A stretch of DNA of 64,000 bases from Streptomyces reniochalinae (GCF_003323735.1 NZ_QOIM01000018.1:186001-250000), one strand, 5' to 3'; positions 25,369-34,894 are shown, numbered from the stretch's first letter. Translations and numbers: made by a program. The notes: generated by a model not told the origin, from the letters alone.

Positions 25369-26666
25369 CCGTTCCTCCTGGGGATGTGGGAAGAGGTGCC
25401 GGCGGACAGGTGCGTGAGCGGTGCCGGCGTGTCGACGGAGCGCAGGACCACGGCGGAGTTGAACCCCCCGTAGCCCCGCGCCAGGACCAGGACGGTCCTC
25501 AGACGGGCCGCGCGCGGCCGGTCGGTGACCAGGTCGAGGAGGTGACCCGGGTCAGGGCAGGTGTTGACCGAGGGCGGGATCACCTGGTCGCGCAGGGCGA
25601 GCAGCGCCGCGGCCACGTCGAGCGGCGCGCCACCCGCGTAGAGCCTGCCGGTCATCGTCTTGGGGACGGAGACCGGAACGCCGCGCGGCCCGAACAGCGC
25701 CGCCACGGCCTGCGCCTCCTGCCGGTCGAGTTCCGGCACGCCGTGCCCGTCGGCGAAGACGACGTCCACCTCGCCGGGCTCGGCGCCCGCGTCGGCCAGC
25801 GCCAGTTCGGCCGCCCGCCGCAGGGTGGGCGGCCGGCCGGATCCCGGACGCGGATCGAACGTCGCCGCGTACCCCGCCAGCTCACCGTAGACCCGCTCGG
25901 CGCCGCGGGCGCGCGCCGCGGCGAGGCTCTCCATGACGAGGATCGCGCCGCCCTCTCCCGGCACGTATCCGGCCGCGTCGGGGGAGAAGGGCAGATATGC
26001 CTCGTCCGGCTGCGGTACCTGGCTGAGGCGGCCGTTGGAGAGCTGGCAGACCAGGCCGTAGGGGGACAGCGAGGCGTCGGTGCCGCCGGAGACCACCAGC
26101 CTGGTGCCCTTCGCCAGGACCCGCCTGGACTGCGCCAGCGCGTCCAGGCCGCCCGCCTGCTCCGAGCACAGCACACCGCAGGGGCCGCGCATGCCGTGCC
26201 GGATGGAGAGCTGGCCCGTGGTCGCCGCGTAGAACCAGGCGATGGACATGTAGGCGCCCACGGCCTGCGGGCCCTCGGCGTAGAGCTTCTGCAACTCCCG
26301 CTGGCCGAACTCCACCCCGCCCGAGGAGTTGGCGGTGATGACCGCCAGCTCCAGATCCGGCATCCGCGCCGGGTCCACCGCGGCGTCGGCCAGCGCCTCG
26401 TTGGTGGCGGCGAACGCGTACTGCGTCATGGCGTCGGTCTCGCTGACCAGCCGTTGGGGGGCGTGGTCAGCCGGGTCGAACCCGGTGACCTCGCCCGCGA
26501 CCCGCACCGGATAGCCGGACGGGTCAAACCGGCTGATCCGGCCCAGCCCCGACTTCCCGTCGAGGGTCGCCTGCCACCACGCCTCCCGGTCGGACCCTGT
26601 GGGCGCGACGACGCCGACGCCGGTGATGACGGACGCTGTCTTCTGAGCCTCCCTCACGGCCTCCAT
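25365..26666 (-). CDS. Chain-length factor (KS-beta)
   Basis: The protein has 433 residues. ATG 26666 is chosen over GTG 26669 because GGAGG lies 5 bases before it and it overlaps the KS-alpha stop. A ketosynthase fold with the active-site cysteine replaced: VLCSEQAGGLDAL has Gln170 at the site, the hallmark of decarboxylating CLFs. Other landmarks are ITGVGVVAPTG, ITANSSGGVEFGQRELQ and VFADGHGVPELD. It forms a heterodimer with KS-alpha and sets chain length. Residues lining the dimer cavity could predict chain length from a structural alignment; I cannot do that here. Confidence 0.94.
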   Translation of the reverse strand: MEAVREAQKTASVITGVGVVAPTGSDREAWWQATLDGKSGLGRISRFDPSGYPVRVAGEVTGFDPADHAPQRLVSETDAMTQYAFAATNEALADAAVDPARMPDLELAVITANSSGGVEFGQRELQKLYAEGPQAVGAYMSIAWFYAATTGQLSIRHGMRGPCGVLCSEQAGGLDALAQSRRVLAKGTRLVVSGGTDASLSPYGLVCQLSNGRLSQVPQPDEAYLPFSPDAAGYVPGEGGAILVMESLAAARARGAERVYGELAGYAATFDPRPGSGRPPTLRRAAELALADAGAEPGEVDVVFADGHGVPELDRQEAQAVAALFGPRGVPVSVPKTMTGRLYAGGAPLDVAAALLALRDQVIPPSVNTCPDPGHLLDLVTDRPRAARLRTVLVLARGYGGFNSAVVLRSVDTPAPLTHLSAGTSSHIPRRNG

Positions 26667-27925
26667 CACAGCCTCCTCGGTGAGGTGAGCACCACCGCGC
26701 TCTGGAACCCGCCGAAACCGCTGCCCACGCTGAGGACGACGTCCAAGGTGCCCTCACGCGCGGTGCCCGGCACGTAGTCGAGATCGCACTCGGGGTCGGG
26801 GTGCTCGTAGTTGGCGGTCGGCGGCACCGTGCCGCGGTCGATGGCCAGCGCGCTGGCGGCGATCTCGATGGACCCGATCGAACCGAGGGAGTGCCCGACC
26901 ATGGATTTGATCGAGCTGACCGGCAGCCCGTAGGCGTGCTCGCCGAGGCTGCGCTTGTAGGCGGCCGTCTCGTGCCGGTCGTTCTGCTTGGTGCCCGAGC
27001 CGTGGGCGTTGGCGTAGTCGATCTCGTCCGGGTTGATCCGGGCCTCGTCCAGCGCGGCGGTGATCGCCTCGCCCATCTCCCGCCCGTCCGGGCGCAGTCC
27101 GGTCATGTGGTAGCCGTTGGCGCGGGCCGCATAGCCGGCCACCTCGCAGTAGACGGGTGCGCCGCGGCGCCGCGCGTGCTCCAGTTCCTCGATCACGAAC
27201 ACCGCGGAACCCTCGCCGAGCACCAGGCCGTTGCGCCGCTCGTCGAAGGGGCGGCAGGCGTGCTCCGGGTCGTCGTTGCTGGTGGAGGAGGCCCGCAGGG
27301 TGTCGAAACAGGAGACGGTGATCGGGTAGATCGGCGCGTCGGTCGCCCCGGCCACCATCACCTCGGCCGCACCCTCGCGGATCAGGTCGACGGCGTACCC
27401 GACCGCGTCGATGCCCGCGCAGCACCCGGAGCTGACCACGGTCGCGGGACCCTCCGCGCCGGTGGCCCAGGCCACCTCGGTCGCCAGCGAGCTGGACATC
27501 ACGTACCCGTACAGGTGCGGCACCATGTAGTCCGGGTCCACCAGCCAGCGGCGCCCGTTGTCGCTGACGGTGCGGTACTCCTGCTCCATGGAGATGGCGT
27601 TGCCGACGCCGTTGCCGACGCTGACCCCGATCCGCTCCGGGCGCTCCTGCGCGAGTGCGATGCCGCTGTCGGCGACGGCCTCGCGGGCCGCGGCGATGGC
27701 GAACTGCCCGGCCCGGTCGGTGCGCCGGATCTCCTGGTACGACAGGCCGCACCGCTCGGGGTCGAAGTCGCATTCGGCGCCGATCCGGCTGCGGAAGGGC
27801 GCGGGGTCGAAGAGGGTGATGCGGCGGGTCGCCGTACGCCCCTTGACGATCATCTCCCAGAAGTTCTCGCGGCCGGGTCTGCCGGGGGCGACGACACCGA
27901 TGCCGGTGACCACCGCGCGGTTCAT
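26666..27925 (-). CDS. Type II PKS ketosynthase alpha
   Basis: The protein has 419 residues from ATG 27925, overlapping the cupin stop (ATGA). Catalytic residues are visible: Cys168 in VSSGCCAGIDAVG, His308 in YANAHGSGTKQND, and Lys340/His345 in SIKSMVGHSLGSIG. The characteristic KS-alpha segments VAGATDAPIYPITVSCFD and SVGSGFGGFQSAVVL are intact. The usual STGCTSGLDA signature reads SSGCCAGIDA here, with an extra cysteine at 169 and Ala at 170. It catalyses the decarboxylative condensations of the aromatic polyketide backbone. Gene order (cyclase, cupin, KS, CLF, ACP, aromatase) follows the WhiE/pentangular plan. Confidence 0.96.
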   Translation of the reverse strand: MNRAVVTGIGVVAPGRPGRENFWEMIVKGRTATRRITLFDPAPFRSRIGAECDFDPERCGLSYQEIRRTDRAGQFAIAAAREAVADSGIALAQERPERIGVSVGNGVGNAISMEQEYRTVSDNGRRWLVDPDYMVPHLYGYVMSSSLATEVAWATGAEGPATVVSSGCCAGIDAVGYAVDLIREGAAEVMVAGATDAPIYPITVSCFDTLRASSTSNDDPEHACRPFDERRNGLVLGEGSAVFVIEELEHARRRGAPVYCEVAGYAARANGYHMTGLRPDGREMGEAITAALDEARINPDEIDYANAHGSGTKQNDRHETAAYKRSLGEHAYGLPVSSIKSMVGHSLGSIGSIEIAASALAIDRGTVPPTANYEHPDPECDLDYVPGTAREGTLDVVLSVGSGFGGFQSAVVLTSPRRL

Positions 27926-28347
27926 CGCACGTCTCCCACTTCGGGCAGCGTGCCGGCCCCCGGCAGCGGTTCGCAGTCCACATGCCCCAGGTCGGGGCGG
28001 GGCGCCAGGGGGCTGAGGAAGAACGTCACGAACGCCTGCTCGGTACCGGGGTTCTCGATGCGGTGCCGCACGCCGATCGGAACCATGAAGGACTCGCCGG
28101 GCTCCAGCACCACCTCCTGCCCCTCGACACGCAGCAGGATCCGGCCGCGGACGGTGTGGAAGAACTCCTCCGAGAAGGGGTGGTAGTGCTCGGAGACGAA
28201 CTCTCCGGGCTCCAGCGTGCCCACTCCCATGAAGCCGGAGGTCGCGTCGCAGGTCTTCGGGCTGAGCAGGACGCGCAGGTCGCCGCCGCGCTTGGTGTTG
28301 GGCGGCACGTCGTCGATGGCGACCTTGGACAGGTCGAAGGTGTGCAT
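27922..28347 (-). CDS. Cupin-domain polyketide cyclase (WhiE-ORFII-like)
   Basis: The protein has 141 residues from ATG 28347. A cupin with metal-binding histidines in SEHYHPFSEEFFHTVRG (HxHx...E...H) and a second motif PIGVRHRIENPG. Such cupins lie directly upstream of the KS in spore-pigment and pentangular clusters, where they are needed for correct cyclisation or hydroxylation. The stop overlaps the KS-alpha start, so it is translationally coupled. Function inferred from family position. Confidence 0.87.
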   Translation of the reverse strand: MHTFDLSKVAIDDVPPNTKRGGDLRVLLSPKTCDATSGFMGVGTLEPGEFVSEHYHPFSEEFFHTVRGRILLRVEGQEVVLEPGESFMVPIGVRHRIENPGTEQAFVTFFLSPLAPRPDLGHVDCEPLPGAGTLPEVGDVR

Positions 28348-28428
28348 GGGTGCTCCAGAGGTTGCGCGCGGAAACCGGGGACGGGGCGCGGCGGACTGGC
28401 TGACTCGCGGACGTGCTGACGCGCTGAC

Positions 28429-28749
28429 TCAGGGCGTCCAGCTGTAGAAGGGCTCGGCCATGGAGTCCTTCGGCTCGCGCCACGAGGGGTCGTACGGCGT
28501 CATGAACTCCTGCAGCCGCGTGTTGATGTCCTGGTAGAGCGGGTGGCTGCGGGCCTGGTACAGCTCGCCGTTGATCGGCTCACCGGCCTCGACGAGGTGG
28601 AAGTAGAGGCCGTGGAAGCGGAAGAGCGTACGCCGCTGGACGCCGATCATGTGCGGCAGCTCGGTCGCGTCGGACTCGGCGAAGAGCGCGGCGACCTTCT
28701 CCGCGTCGTCGTGGTCCATCCGCGCGACGATGAGCGTGCGGTGCGCCAT
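28429..28749 (-). CDS. TcmI family type II polyketide cyclase
   Basis: The protein has 106 residues from ATG 28749 with AAGGAG 5 bases upstream. TcmI/WhiE-ORFVII signatures: TLIVARMDHDDAEKVAALFAES, LPHMIGVQRRTLFRFHGLYFHLVEA, and HPLYQDINTRLQEFMTPYDPSW. It closes late rings of the polyketide. It is the first gene of the core operon that runs to the SCP2 gene at 23869. SARP-like heptads lie about 160 bases upstream. Confidence 0.92.
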   Translation of the reverse strand: MAHRTLIVARMDHDDAEKVAALFAESDATELPHMIGVQRRTLFRFHGLYFHLVEAGEPINGELYQARSHPLYQDINTRLQEFMTPYDPSWREPKDSMAEPFYSWTP

Positions 28750-28907
28750 GGGAACTCCTTCTCGGATGAGGGGCCGAAGCTTCTCGGTCAAGGGACCGGA
28801 GCGGCCTGCCAGTGCGGTCCGCGCCGGTGCCCGCGGGCGGTGTGCGCCTGCGCTGCGGACCGTCGGCTGACCGTCGGCGGCTGTCCGAAGGCGATGCTGG
28901 TCCGCCG

Positions 28908-28936
28908 GGCTTGAGAGCGCGTCCAGACCAACTCGA
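28908..28936 (-). promoter_or_regulatory. SARP-type heptads upstream of the core PKS operon
   Basis: On the minus strand TCGAGTT (28936-28930), TGGACGC (28925-28919) and TCAAGCC (28914-28908) follow each other with exact 11-bp period upstream of the TcmI-cyclase gene. The middle repeat is a poor match. This would place control of the KS-CLF-ACP operon under the SARP. Confidence 0.5.
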
Positions 28937-28938
28937 CG

Positions 28939-30426
28939 TCACGTTCGTGCGAGCCTGGGACGCAGTACGAGCGCGGTGACGAGCGCGACCGCGGCGAACC
29001 CCGCCAGGTAGCTCCACAGCGGCACCACACCCACCAGCTGGGAGAGCTGACCGCCGACGCCCGAGCCCAGCGCGGCCCCCAGGTAGAACAGCCCCATCAT
29101 CCGGCTGCCGTGCCCCTCGGGGGTCGACTCGGCCGTGGTACTCAGCCCCACGGGGCCGAACACGAGCTCGCCGCACGTCATGCACAGGAACGCGGCGAGC
29201 AGCCACAGCGGCGACACCCCCGCCCCCGCGCCGGAGGCGAGCCAGGCACCGGCCCCCAGCACGGCGAACCCGCAGGACGCGCAGAGCAGCCCCCAGACGT
29301 ACTTCGCCGCCACCCCGGCCCGCGACCCCAGCCGCACCAGCACCCAGGCGAACAGCGGCGCGAGAGCGAGCAGGAAGAGCGGGTGCGCGGACTGGAACCA
29401 GCTCGCGGGCACGGTGAACCCGGCGACCGAGCGGTCGGTGTGCTCGCGTGCGAACAGGCTGAAGACGGAGCCGAGCTGGCCGTACATGGCCCAGAACAGC
29501 ACGGACGGCACGAAGACCCGCAGGTAGCCGCGGACACGGGCCCGCGCGGCCTCGTCCAGCTCCCCGCCACGCAGCAGCCGCCGGAAGTACCAGACCGGCG
29601 CCACCAGCGAGGCCAGCCCGCACAGCGCCAGCGCGGGCCGCAGCGGCACCCCGCCCGCCAGCGCCAGCGCGGCCCCCAGCGCCGACGCGACCCCGAGCGC
29701 CACCCACGCGCCGCGCACCAGCCGGCGCAGCGCGCCGGGCGGCAGGGGCCGGCTGGGCCCGGTCGCCGCGCCGCGCAGCGCGGGCGCCCCGCGCAGGTAC
29801 CGCAGCACGCCGAAGGCCATGCCCACGGCCGCCGCGCCGAACCCCAGATGCCAGTTGACGCGCTCTCCCAGCGCCCCGGTCACCAACGGGCCCGCCAGGG
29901 CGCTGACCTGGATGCTCATGTAGAACAGCGCGAACGCCGCCTGCCGGCGGCTGCTGCTCGCCCCCGGGTTCATCTGGTCGAACATCACCGGCAGGTTCGG
30001 CTTCAGCAGCCCGGTTCCGCAGGCCACCAGTACGAGACCGAGGTAGAAGGTGGCGTGCGCGGGCACGGCCATCGACAGATGCCCGGCCATGATGACCAGA
30101 GCGCCGCTCAGCATCGCCCGGTGCGTGCCCAGCACCCGGTCCCCGAGCCAGCCGCCGGGCATGGCGGCCAGGAACGAGGCCGAGATGTAGAGGCCGAACA
30201 GCGCGCCCGCCGTGCCGTCGCCGAGCCCCAGGCCCCCCTCGGAGACCGGCGCCGTCGCGTACAGGAACAGCAGCGCCTGCATGCCGTAGAAGCTGAAGCG
30301 CTCCCACATGTCGGTCATGAACAGCGTGGAGAACCAGCGCTCGCGGAACATCGAGCGCAACGGCCGCTCCGCGCCGGGGCCCTGGGGGATGGCCGGGCCG
30401 GTGGCCGCGGTGCCGGCGGAGGTCAT
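28939..30426 (-). CDS. POT/PTR-family MFS transporter
   Basis: The protein has 495 residues from ATG 30426, with about twelve or more membrane helices. The proton-dependent oligopeptide transporter motif is clear: WERFSFYGMQALLFLYATAP in TM1 and GGWLGDRVLGTHRAM after TM2, then GTGLLKPNLPVMFDQMNPG. POT members import di- and tripeptides with protons; some export other compounds. It lies 10 bases after the SDR gene, probably in the same operon. Its role in an aromatic polyketide cluster is unclear: export of an amidated or amino-acid-bearing product is one guess. Confidence 0.85.
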   Translation of the reverse strand: MTSAGTAATGPAIPQGPGAERPLRSMFRERWFSTLFMTDMWERFSFYGMQALLFLYATAPVSEGGLGLGDGTAGALFGLYISASFLAAMPGGWLGDRVLGTHRAMLSGALVIMAGHLSMAVPAHATFYLGLVLVACGTGLLKPNLPVMFDQMNPGASSSRRQAAFALFYMSIQVSALAGPLVTGALGERVNWHLGFGAAAVGMAFGVLRYLRGAPALRGAATGPSRPLPPGALRRLVRGAWVALGVASALGAALALAGGVPLRPALALCGLASLVAPVWYFRRLLRGGELDEAARARVRGYLRVFVPSVLFWAMYGQLGSVFSLFAREHTDRSVAGFTVPASWFQSAHPLFLLALAPLFAWVLVRLGSRAGVAAKYVWGLLCASCGFAVLGAGAWLASGAGAGVSPLWLLAAFLCMTCGELVFGPVGLSTTAESTPEGHGSRMMGLFYLGAALGSGVGGQLSQLVGVVPLWSYLAGFAAVALVTALVLRPRLART

Positions 30427-30436
30427 GACGCCCTCC

Positions 30437-31177
30437 TCACAGCGCGATGCCGCCGTCGATCTGCACCACCTGGCCGGTGATGTAGTCGGCGGCGTCCGAG
30501 ACCAGGAAGGCGACCAGCTCCGCCACGGACTCGGCGCTGCCGAACCGTCCCATGGCGATCTTCCCCAGGGCGGCCTCCCGGGCCTTGTCCGTCATGCCGT
30601 CGAGCATGTCGGTCTCGATGAACCCGGGCGCCACGGCGTTCACCCGGACCCCGTAGGGGGCCACCTCCTTGGCGAGGGCGCGGGTGAGGCCGTTGAGTCC
30701 GCCCTTGGCCGCCGCGTAGTTGCTCTGGCCCGCGTTGCCGTACACACCGATGACCGAGGAGACGTTCACCAGCACGCCCGCCCGACGCGTCAGCAGCCCG
30801 CGTGTGACGGCGCGGCACACGTTGAACGCGCCGTCCAGACTGGTGCCGACCACCGCACGCCAGTCCCGCGCGGCCATCAGGGCCATGGGCTTGTCCCGCA
30901 GCACACCGGCCGAGTTGACCACCGCGTACGCGGGACCGAGCTTCTCCTCCACCTCCCCGACGAACGCGCCGACGGCCTCCGCGTCGGTCACGTCACACAC
31001 CACGTGGTGGGCCCGCCCGCCCGCTTCACCGACCAGCCGAGCCGTCTCGAGGGCGGCCTCGTCGGCGGAGCGTGAGCAGAAACCGACGTCGTACCCGGCG
31101 CGGGCCAACCGGACGGCGACCGCCCTGCCGATACCCCGCGAGCCGCCGGTCACCAGCGCACTGCGCGTCTGCTGCAT
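30437..31177 (-). CDS. SDR family ketoreductase (FabG-like)
   Basis: The protein has 246 residues from ATG 31177, GGGAGGG upstream. NADPH site VTGGSRGIGRAVAV, NSAGV, catalytic Ser in VNVSSVIGVYGN, YxxxK in SNYAAAKGG, and the C-terminal VNAVAPGFIETDML and GQVVQIDGG. Close in pattern to FabG and to the PKS ketoreductases that act on the ACP-bound chain. First gene of an operon with the POT transporter; diverges from the multicopper oxidase across a SARP-repeat-containing promoter. Confidence 0.9.
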   Translation of the reverse strand: MQQTRSALVTGGSRGIGRAVAVRLARAGYDVGFCSRSADEAALETARLVGEAGGRAHHVVCDVTDAEAVGAFVGEVEEKLGPAYAVVNSAGVLRDKPMALMAARDWRAVVGTSLDGAFNVCRAVTRGLLTRRAGVLVNVSSVIGVYGNAGQSNYAAAKGGLNGLTRALAKEVAPYGVRVNAVAPGFIETDMLDGMTDKAREAALGKIAMGRFGSAESVAELVAFLVSDAADYITGQVVQIDGGIAL

Positions 31178-31250
31178 CTCGTGTCCCTCCCACGTGCGCG
31201 GCACGGCCAAAGCGGTCGCTCCAGCCGTGCGCGAGCATCGTGCAGCCGCC

Positions 31251-31268
31251 TCGAGGCAGGCTCGAAGA
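31251..31268 (+). promoter_or_regulatory. SARP-type heptad pair between KR and multicopper oxidase
   Basis: TCGAGGC at 31251 and TCGAAGA at 31262 are spaced by exactly 11 bp in the 112-bp region between these divergent genes. Together with the other arrays they suggest SARP control of both units. Confidence 0.6.
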
Positions 31269-31289
31269 CACCACGCCAGGCTGACCGCC

Positions 31290-33788
31290 ATGGTGGAGAA
31301 CCTCTTCGAACAGACCGTCCTCTGGTCCGTCCTGACGGCCGTCCTGTGGGTCTTCGCGGCCCGGGGCGCCCGGCGGCTCGCGGCCCGGCCCACAGCGGTG
31401 TCGATGCGGCGCAGGAGCCGGCTCGGCCTCGTCCTGCTGTGCTGCGCACTGGTGGCGACCGCCGTCCGGGCCGCGGTGGCGCTCGCCCTGGTGGGCGCCG
31501 CCGGATGGCTGGGAGGGGCCGACTACCTGCTGTTCGGCACGGTGCCCGTGGTCGTGGGCGGGCTCGCCGTCGCGGCGCTGACCCTGCCCGCGTACCTGAG
31601 GGTGTCGCGGGCGGCGCGGGGCGCGCGGGGAGACACCGCGCCGGACAGCTCACTTGATATGGCCTCTGGTGCGGCTCCGGGTGCGCTTACTGTCGCGGCG
31701 CCTGAAGCGGCTTCCGGTACGGCGTCTGATACGGCTTCCGGCGCGGCTTCCGGCGCGGCTTCCGGCACGGCGCCTGACGCGGCTCGCGGCGCGGTGCCTG
31801 ACGCGGCTCCCGGTACGGCGTATGACGCGGCTTCCGCCGCGGAACCCGTGGCGGCACCTGGCGGGGCAGCGGCACAGCGGGAGCCGTCCGACGCCCTGCG
31901 CGGGCTGGCCGCCCGCACGCGGCTGGTGGTCCCCGTGCGGGCCTGCTGCGTCGCGGCCCTGCTGGGGGCCGCCTGTACGCTGCACCCGCCCACGCCCCCC
32001 TACACCGGCATGTTCCTGCTCCAGGGCGCGCTGCTGGCACTCGCCGCGGGAGCGCTGACGCTGTTCCACCAGCGCCGCCTGGACGCACCGACCGCCCGCG
32101 CCCTTCGGCCCGCCCCCAGAACGAGGCGGCTGCTGCGGACCTCGGCGCTGCTCACCTGCCTGGCCGTGCTGGGCGCCGGCGGCTGGTCGATGGCGGCCGA
32201 ACACAGCAGACTGCCCGGCCGGATGGGCGGCTCCTCGCACACGCACGCCTACGACACGGGTGGCGGCCCCTCAGCCGGTTCCGGCCCCGCGCGCGACGTC
32301 GCCGACCTGAAAGGCGACCACGAGGGGAAGCCCGACCGGCGCTTCACCCTGACCGCCACGGACCGCACGCGGCACCTGGCCTCGGGGGAGAAGGTGGCCG
32401 CGCTCGCCTTCAACGGGCGGCTTCCCGGGCCGGAGTTGCGGGTGCGGCGCGGGGAACTGGTCGAGGTCGTCCTGGTCAACCGCGACGTCGAGGGCGGGGT
32501 CACCCTGCACTGGCACGGAGTCGAGGTGCCCAACGCGGAGGACGGCGTGGCCGGAGTCACCCAGGACGCCGTCGGCCCCGGCAGGCGCCACGTGTACCGC
32601 TTCCGCCCCGCTCGCGCCGGCACCTTCTGGTACCACTCGCACCAGCAGTCCAGTACCGCGGTGGCCCGCGGACTGTTCGGCGCGCTGATCGTGGAGGAAC
32701 CTGAGAAACCCGGGGACGCCGGGGGAGCGGGCCCCGACGTCGTGGACCGTACCGTCGTGGCGCACGCCTGGGCGGTGGGCGGCGCCACGTCGGCGGGCGG
32801 ACCGCCGCGCGGCGGTGCGGGCGGGGACTCGGGCGGCGCCGGCGGAGCCCTCAGCGGCGTCAACGGAACCGGCGCACCGCTGCGCACGGCACTCGGCGAC
32901 GACACCGGACCCCGGAAGGAGAAGGTCCCGGCCGGCACCCGGGTACGGCTGCGCCTGGTCAACGCCGACAACTGCCCTCGCACCTACTCGCTGGCCGGAA
33001 CCCCGTTCGAGGTCGCGGCGATCGACGGCAACCCCGTACACCGCCCCACCGCGCTGCGGGGCAGACTGCTGCGCGTCGCGGGCGGCGGCCGCTACGACGT
33101 CACCTTCCGCCAGCCCGCCGGGCCCGTCCAGCTGACCGTCGTCGGAGACGCCAACGCCTCCAGCGCGAGCCACGGTTTCGAAGGCTGCGGCGAGGACGGC
33201 GCCTACGGCGCGGGCCGGCCCGAGACCGCGTCACTGCTGCTCGCACCAGGAGCCGTCACCCCCAAGGAGACCCCGGAACCCGTCACCGGGCCGGTGTTCG
33301 ACCCGCTGCACTACGGCACCCCCACCCGCGCCCCCTTCGGCCCCTCGCCCTCCTTCGACCGTGACTTCTCCCTCGTACTGGGCAACAGCTTCGGCTTCTT
33401 CGACGGCAGGCCGATGGTGCTGTGGACCATCAACAACGCCGTCTACCCCGACATCCCCGCCCTCCTGGTACACAAGGGCGACCTGGTGCGCACCACGTTC
33501 CTCAACCGGAGCCTGGACGACCACCCCATGCACCTGCACGGTCACCGCATGCTCGTGCTGTCCAAGGACGGGAAGAAGGCGACCGGGAGCCCGTGGTGGA
33601 CCGACACGCTCAACGTCGCCCCGGGCGAGCGCTACGAGGTGGCCTTCCGCGCCGACAACCCCGGTCTGTGGATGGACCACTGCCACAACCTCGACCACGC
33701 CCGCGACGGCATGGTGCTGCACCTGGCGTACGACGGTGTCACCAGCCCGTACGAGACGGGCAGCAAAACCGGCAACCAGCCGGAGTGA
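31290..33788 (+). CDS. Multicopper oxidase fused to an N-terminal membrane domain
   Basis: The protein has about 832 residues from ATG 31290. The first 115 residues hold three or so hydrophobic helices. A 90-residue Ala/Ser/Thr/Asp-rich linker of imperfect repeats follows (SGTASDTASGAASGAASGTA). More helices lie near 200-300, and a multicopper oxidase occupies the last 500 residues. All four copper motifs are present: LHWHGVE, FWYHSHQQS, HPMHLHGHRM and HCHNLDHARDGM, so type 1, 2 and 3 sites look complete. It would oxidise phenols outside the membrane with O2. In the cluster it is a candidate for oxidative coupling or quinone formation of the polyketide, though a copper-tolerance role is possible. 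Confidence 0.88.
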   Translation: MVENLFEQTVLWSVLTAVLWVFAARGARRLAARPTAVSMRRRSRLGLVLLCCALVATAVRAAVALALVGAAGWLGGADYLLFGTVPVVVGGLAVAALTLPAYLRVSRAARGARGDTAPDSSLDMASGAAPGALTVAAPEAASGTASDTASGAASGAASGTAPDAARGAVPDAAPGTAYDAASAAEPVAAPGGAAAQREPSDALRGLAARTRLVVPVRACCVAALLGAACTLHPPTPPYTGMFLLQGALLALAAGALTLFHQRRLDAPTARALRPAPRTRRLLRTSALLTCLAVLGAGGWSMAAEHSRLPGRMGGSSHTHAYDTGGGPSAGSGPARDVADLKGDHEGKPDRRFTLTATDRTRHLASGEKVAALAFNGRLPGPELRVRRGELVEVVLVNRDVEGGVTLHWHGVEVPNAEDGVAGVTQDAVGPGRRHVYRFRPARAGTFWYHSHQQSSTAVARGLFGALIVEEPEKPGDAGGAGPDVVDRTVVAHAWAVGGATSAGGPPRGGAGGDSGGAGGALSGVNGTGAPLRTALGDDTGPRKEKVPAGTRVRLRLVNADNCPRTYSLAGTPFEVAAIDGNPVHRPTALRGRLLRVAGGGRYDVTFRQPAGPVQLTVVGDANASSASHGFEGCGEDGAYGAGRPETASLLLAPGAVTPKETPEPVTGPVFDPLHYGTPTRAPFGPSPSFDRDFSLVLGNSFGFFDGRPMVLWTINNAVYPDIPALLVHKGDLVRTTFLNRSLDDHPMHLHGHRMLVLSKDGKKATGSPWWTDTLNVAPGERYEVAFRADNPGLWMDHCHNLDHARDGMVLHLAYDGVTSPYETGSKTGNQPE

Positions 33789-33889
33789 CCGCCCCCGCCG
33801 GACCGCCGCCGCACACCAGGGGCCCGCCGCTCACAAGGGCCGGCCGCGCACGCGGGAGCCGCCGCTCAGGAGGGAGGGAGCGTCGCCGC

Positions 33890-34894
33890 TCACGGGCGGA
33901 CCGCTTCGAGCGCCCCCGACCGGGCGAGCACCTCCTGGCGCGCCGCCCGCACACTGCGCAGATCCGCCTCGGGCCCCAGCGCCCGGGGCGGCAGCGTGGG
34001 CACCACGGCGCTGCGCCCCGCGCGCACCGCCGGATGCCCGCGCGCCAGCACGGTGAGGGACTGCATGGGCCCCGCCTCGACCAGCAGCCGGTCCCTCTCG
34101 CCCAACACCCGCTCCAGCGTCGGCCAGAACAGCACCGGAGCCGTCGGCTGCACCGCCCAGAAGGCCGGACTGACCGCCTCCGCCGCGCGCAGGGGCAGCG
34201 TGGTGTAGGCGGAGAAGAGGGGCGTACGGGGCGCGCGCAGCGGCATCGTAGCCAGCAGGCCCCGGGTCGCCGGCACCAGTGGCGCCAGCGCGGGGCTGTG
34301 GTAGGGGGTGCGGGAGGGCAACCTGCGGTAGGTCCTGCCGTCGGCGGCCAGCGCGTCCGCGACCGCCCGCAGTGGCCCCTCGGGGCCCGACAACACCGTG
34401 TGGCGCGGGGCGTTCACCGCACCCACCACCACGCCGTCGCCGAGATACCCGGTCAGCTCCCGCTCGGCGGCAGCCACCGCGAGCATGCCGCCGGCCGGCG
34501 TCGTACGCTGCAACCGCACCCGCTCCCACAGCAGCCGAACCGCGTCCTCCAGGCGGAAGACCCCGGCGAGCGCCGCGGCCGCGAACTCGCCCATGCTGTG
34601 CCCCAGATACGCGGACACCCGTATCCCCCAGCTCTCGATCAGCCGCCCCATGGCGTAGTCCACGGCGAACAGCAGCGGAGCCGCACGGGTGTCGGCGTCC
34701 ATCGGCTCGGTGGGCGCGTCGGACAGCCAGTCGGCCCGCGCGGCCCCGCCCTCGGGACCGAGCAGGTCCAAGACGGCGTCGACGGCCTCGGTGAAGACCG
34801 GCTCACGCCCGTGGAGCCCGGCCGCCATCCGTGCGTGCTGGGCTCCTGTTCCGGGGAACATCACAACGAGGGAGCGGTGCTGCGGACGCGTCAT
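33890..34894 (-). CDS. Acyltransferase (malonyl/acyl-CoA:ACP transacylase-like)
   Basis: The protein has 334 residues from ATG 34894 (an ATG 13 codons upstream is also possible; neither has a clear RBS). AT fold with VVMFPGTGAQHARMAAGL, nucleophile Ser100 in LGHSMGEFAAAALAGV, an Arg in ERVRLQRTTPAGGM, and the catalytic-region TPYHSPAL. In benastatin and R1128-type systems a dedicated AT works with KSIII in starter-unit handling or editing. Convergent with the multicopper oxidase gene and divergent from the acyl-CoA carboxylase genes, sharing SARP-like repeats with the latter. Confidence 0.9.
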   Translation of the reverse strand: MTRPQHRSLVVMFPGTGAQHARMAAGLHGREPVFTEAVDAVLDLLGPEGGAARADWLSDAPTEPMDADTRAAPLLFAVDYAMGRLIESWGIRVSAYLGHSMGEFAAAALAGVFRLEDAVRLLWERVRLQRTTPAGGMLAVAAAERELTGYLGDGVVVGAVNAPRHTVLSGPEGPLRAVADALAADGRTYRRLPSRTPYHSPALAPLVPATRGLLATMPLRAPRTPLFSAYTTLPLRAAEAVSPAFWAVQPTAPVLFWPTLERVLGERDRLLVEAGPMQSLTVLARGHPAVRAGRSAVVPTLPPRALGPEADLRSVRAARQEVLARSGALEAVRP

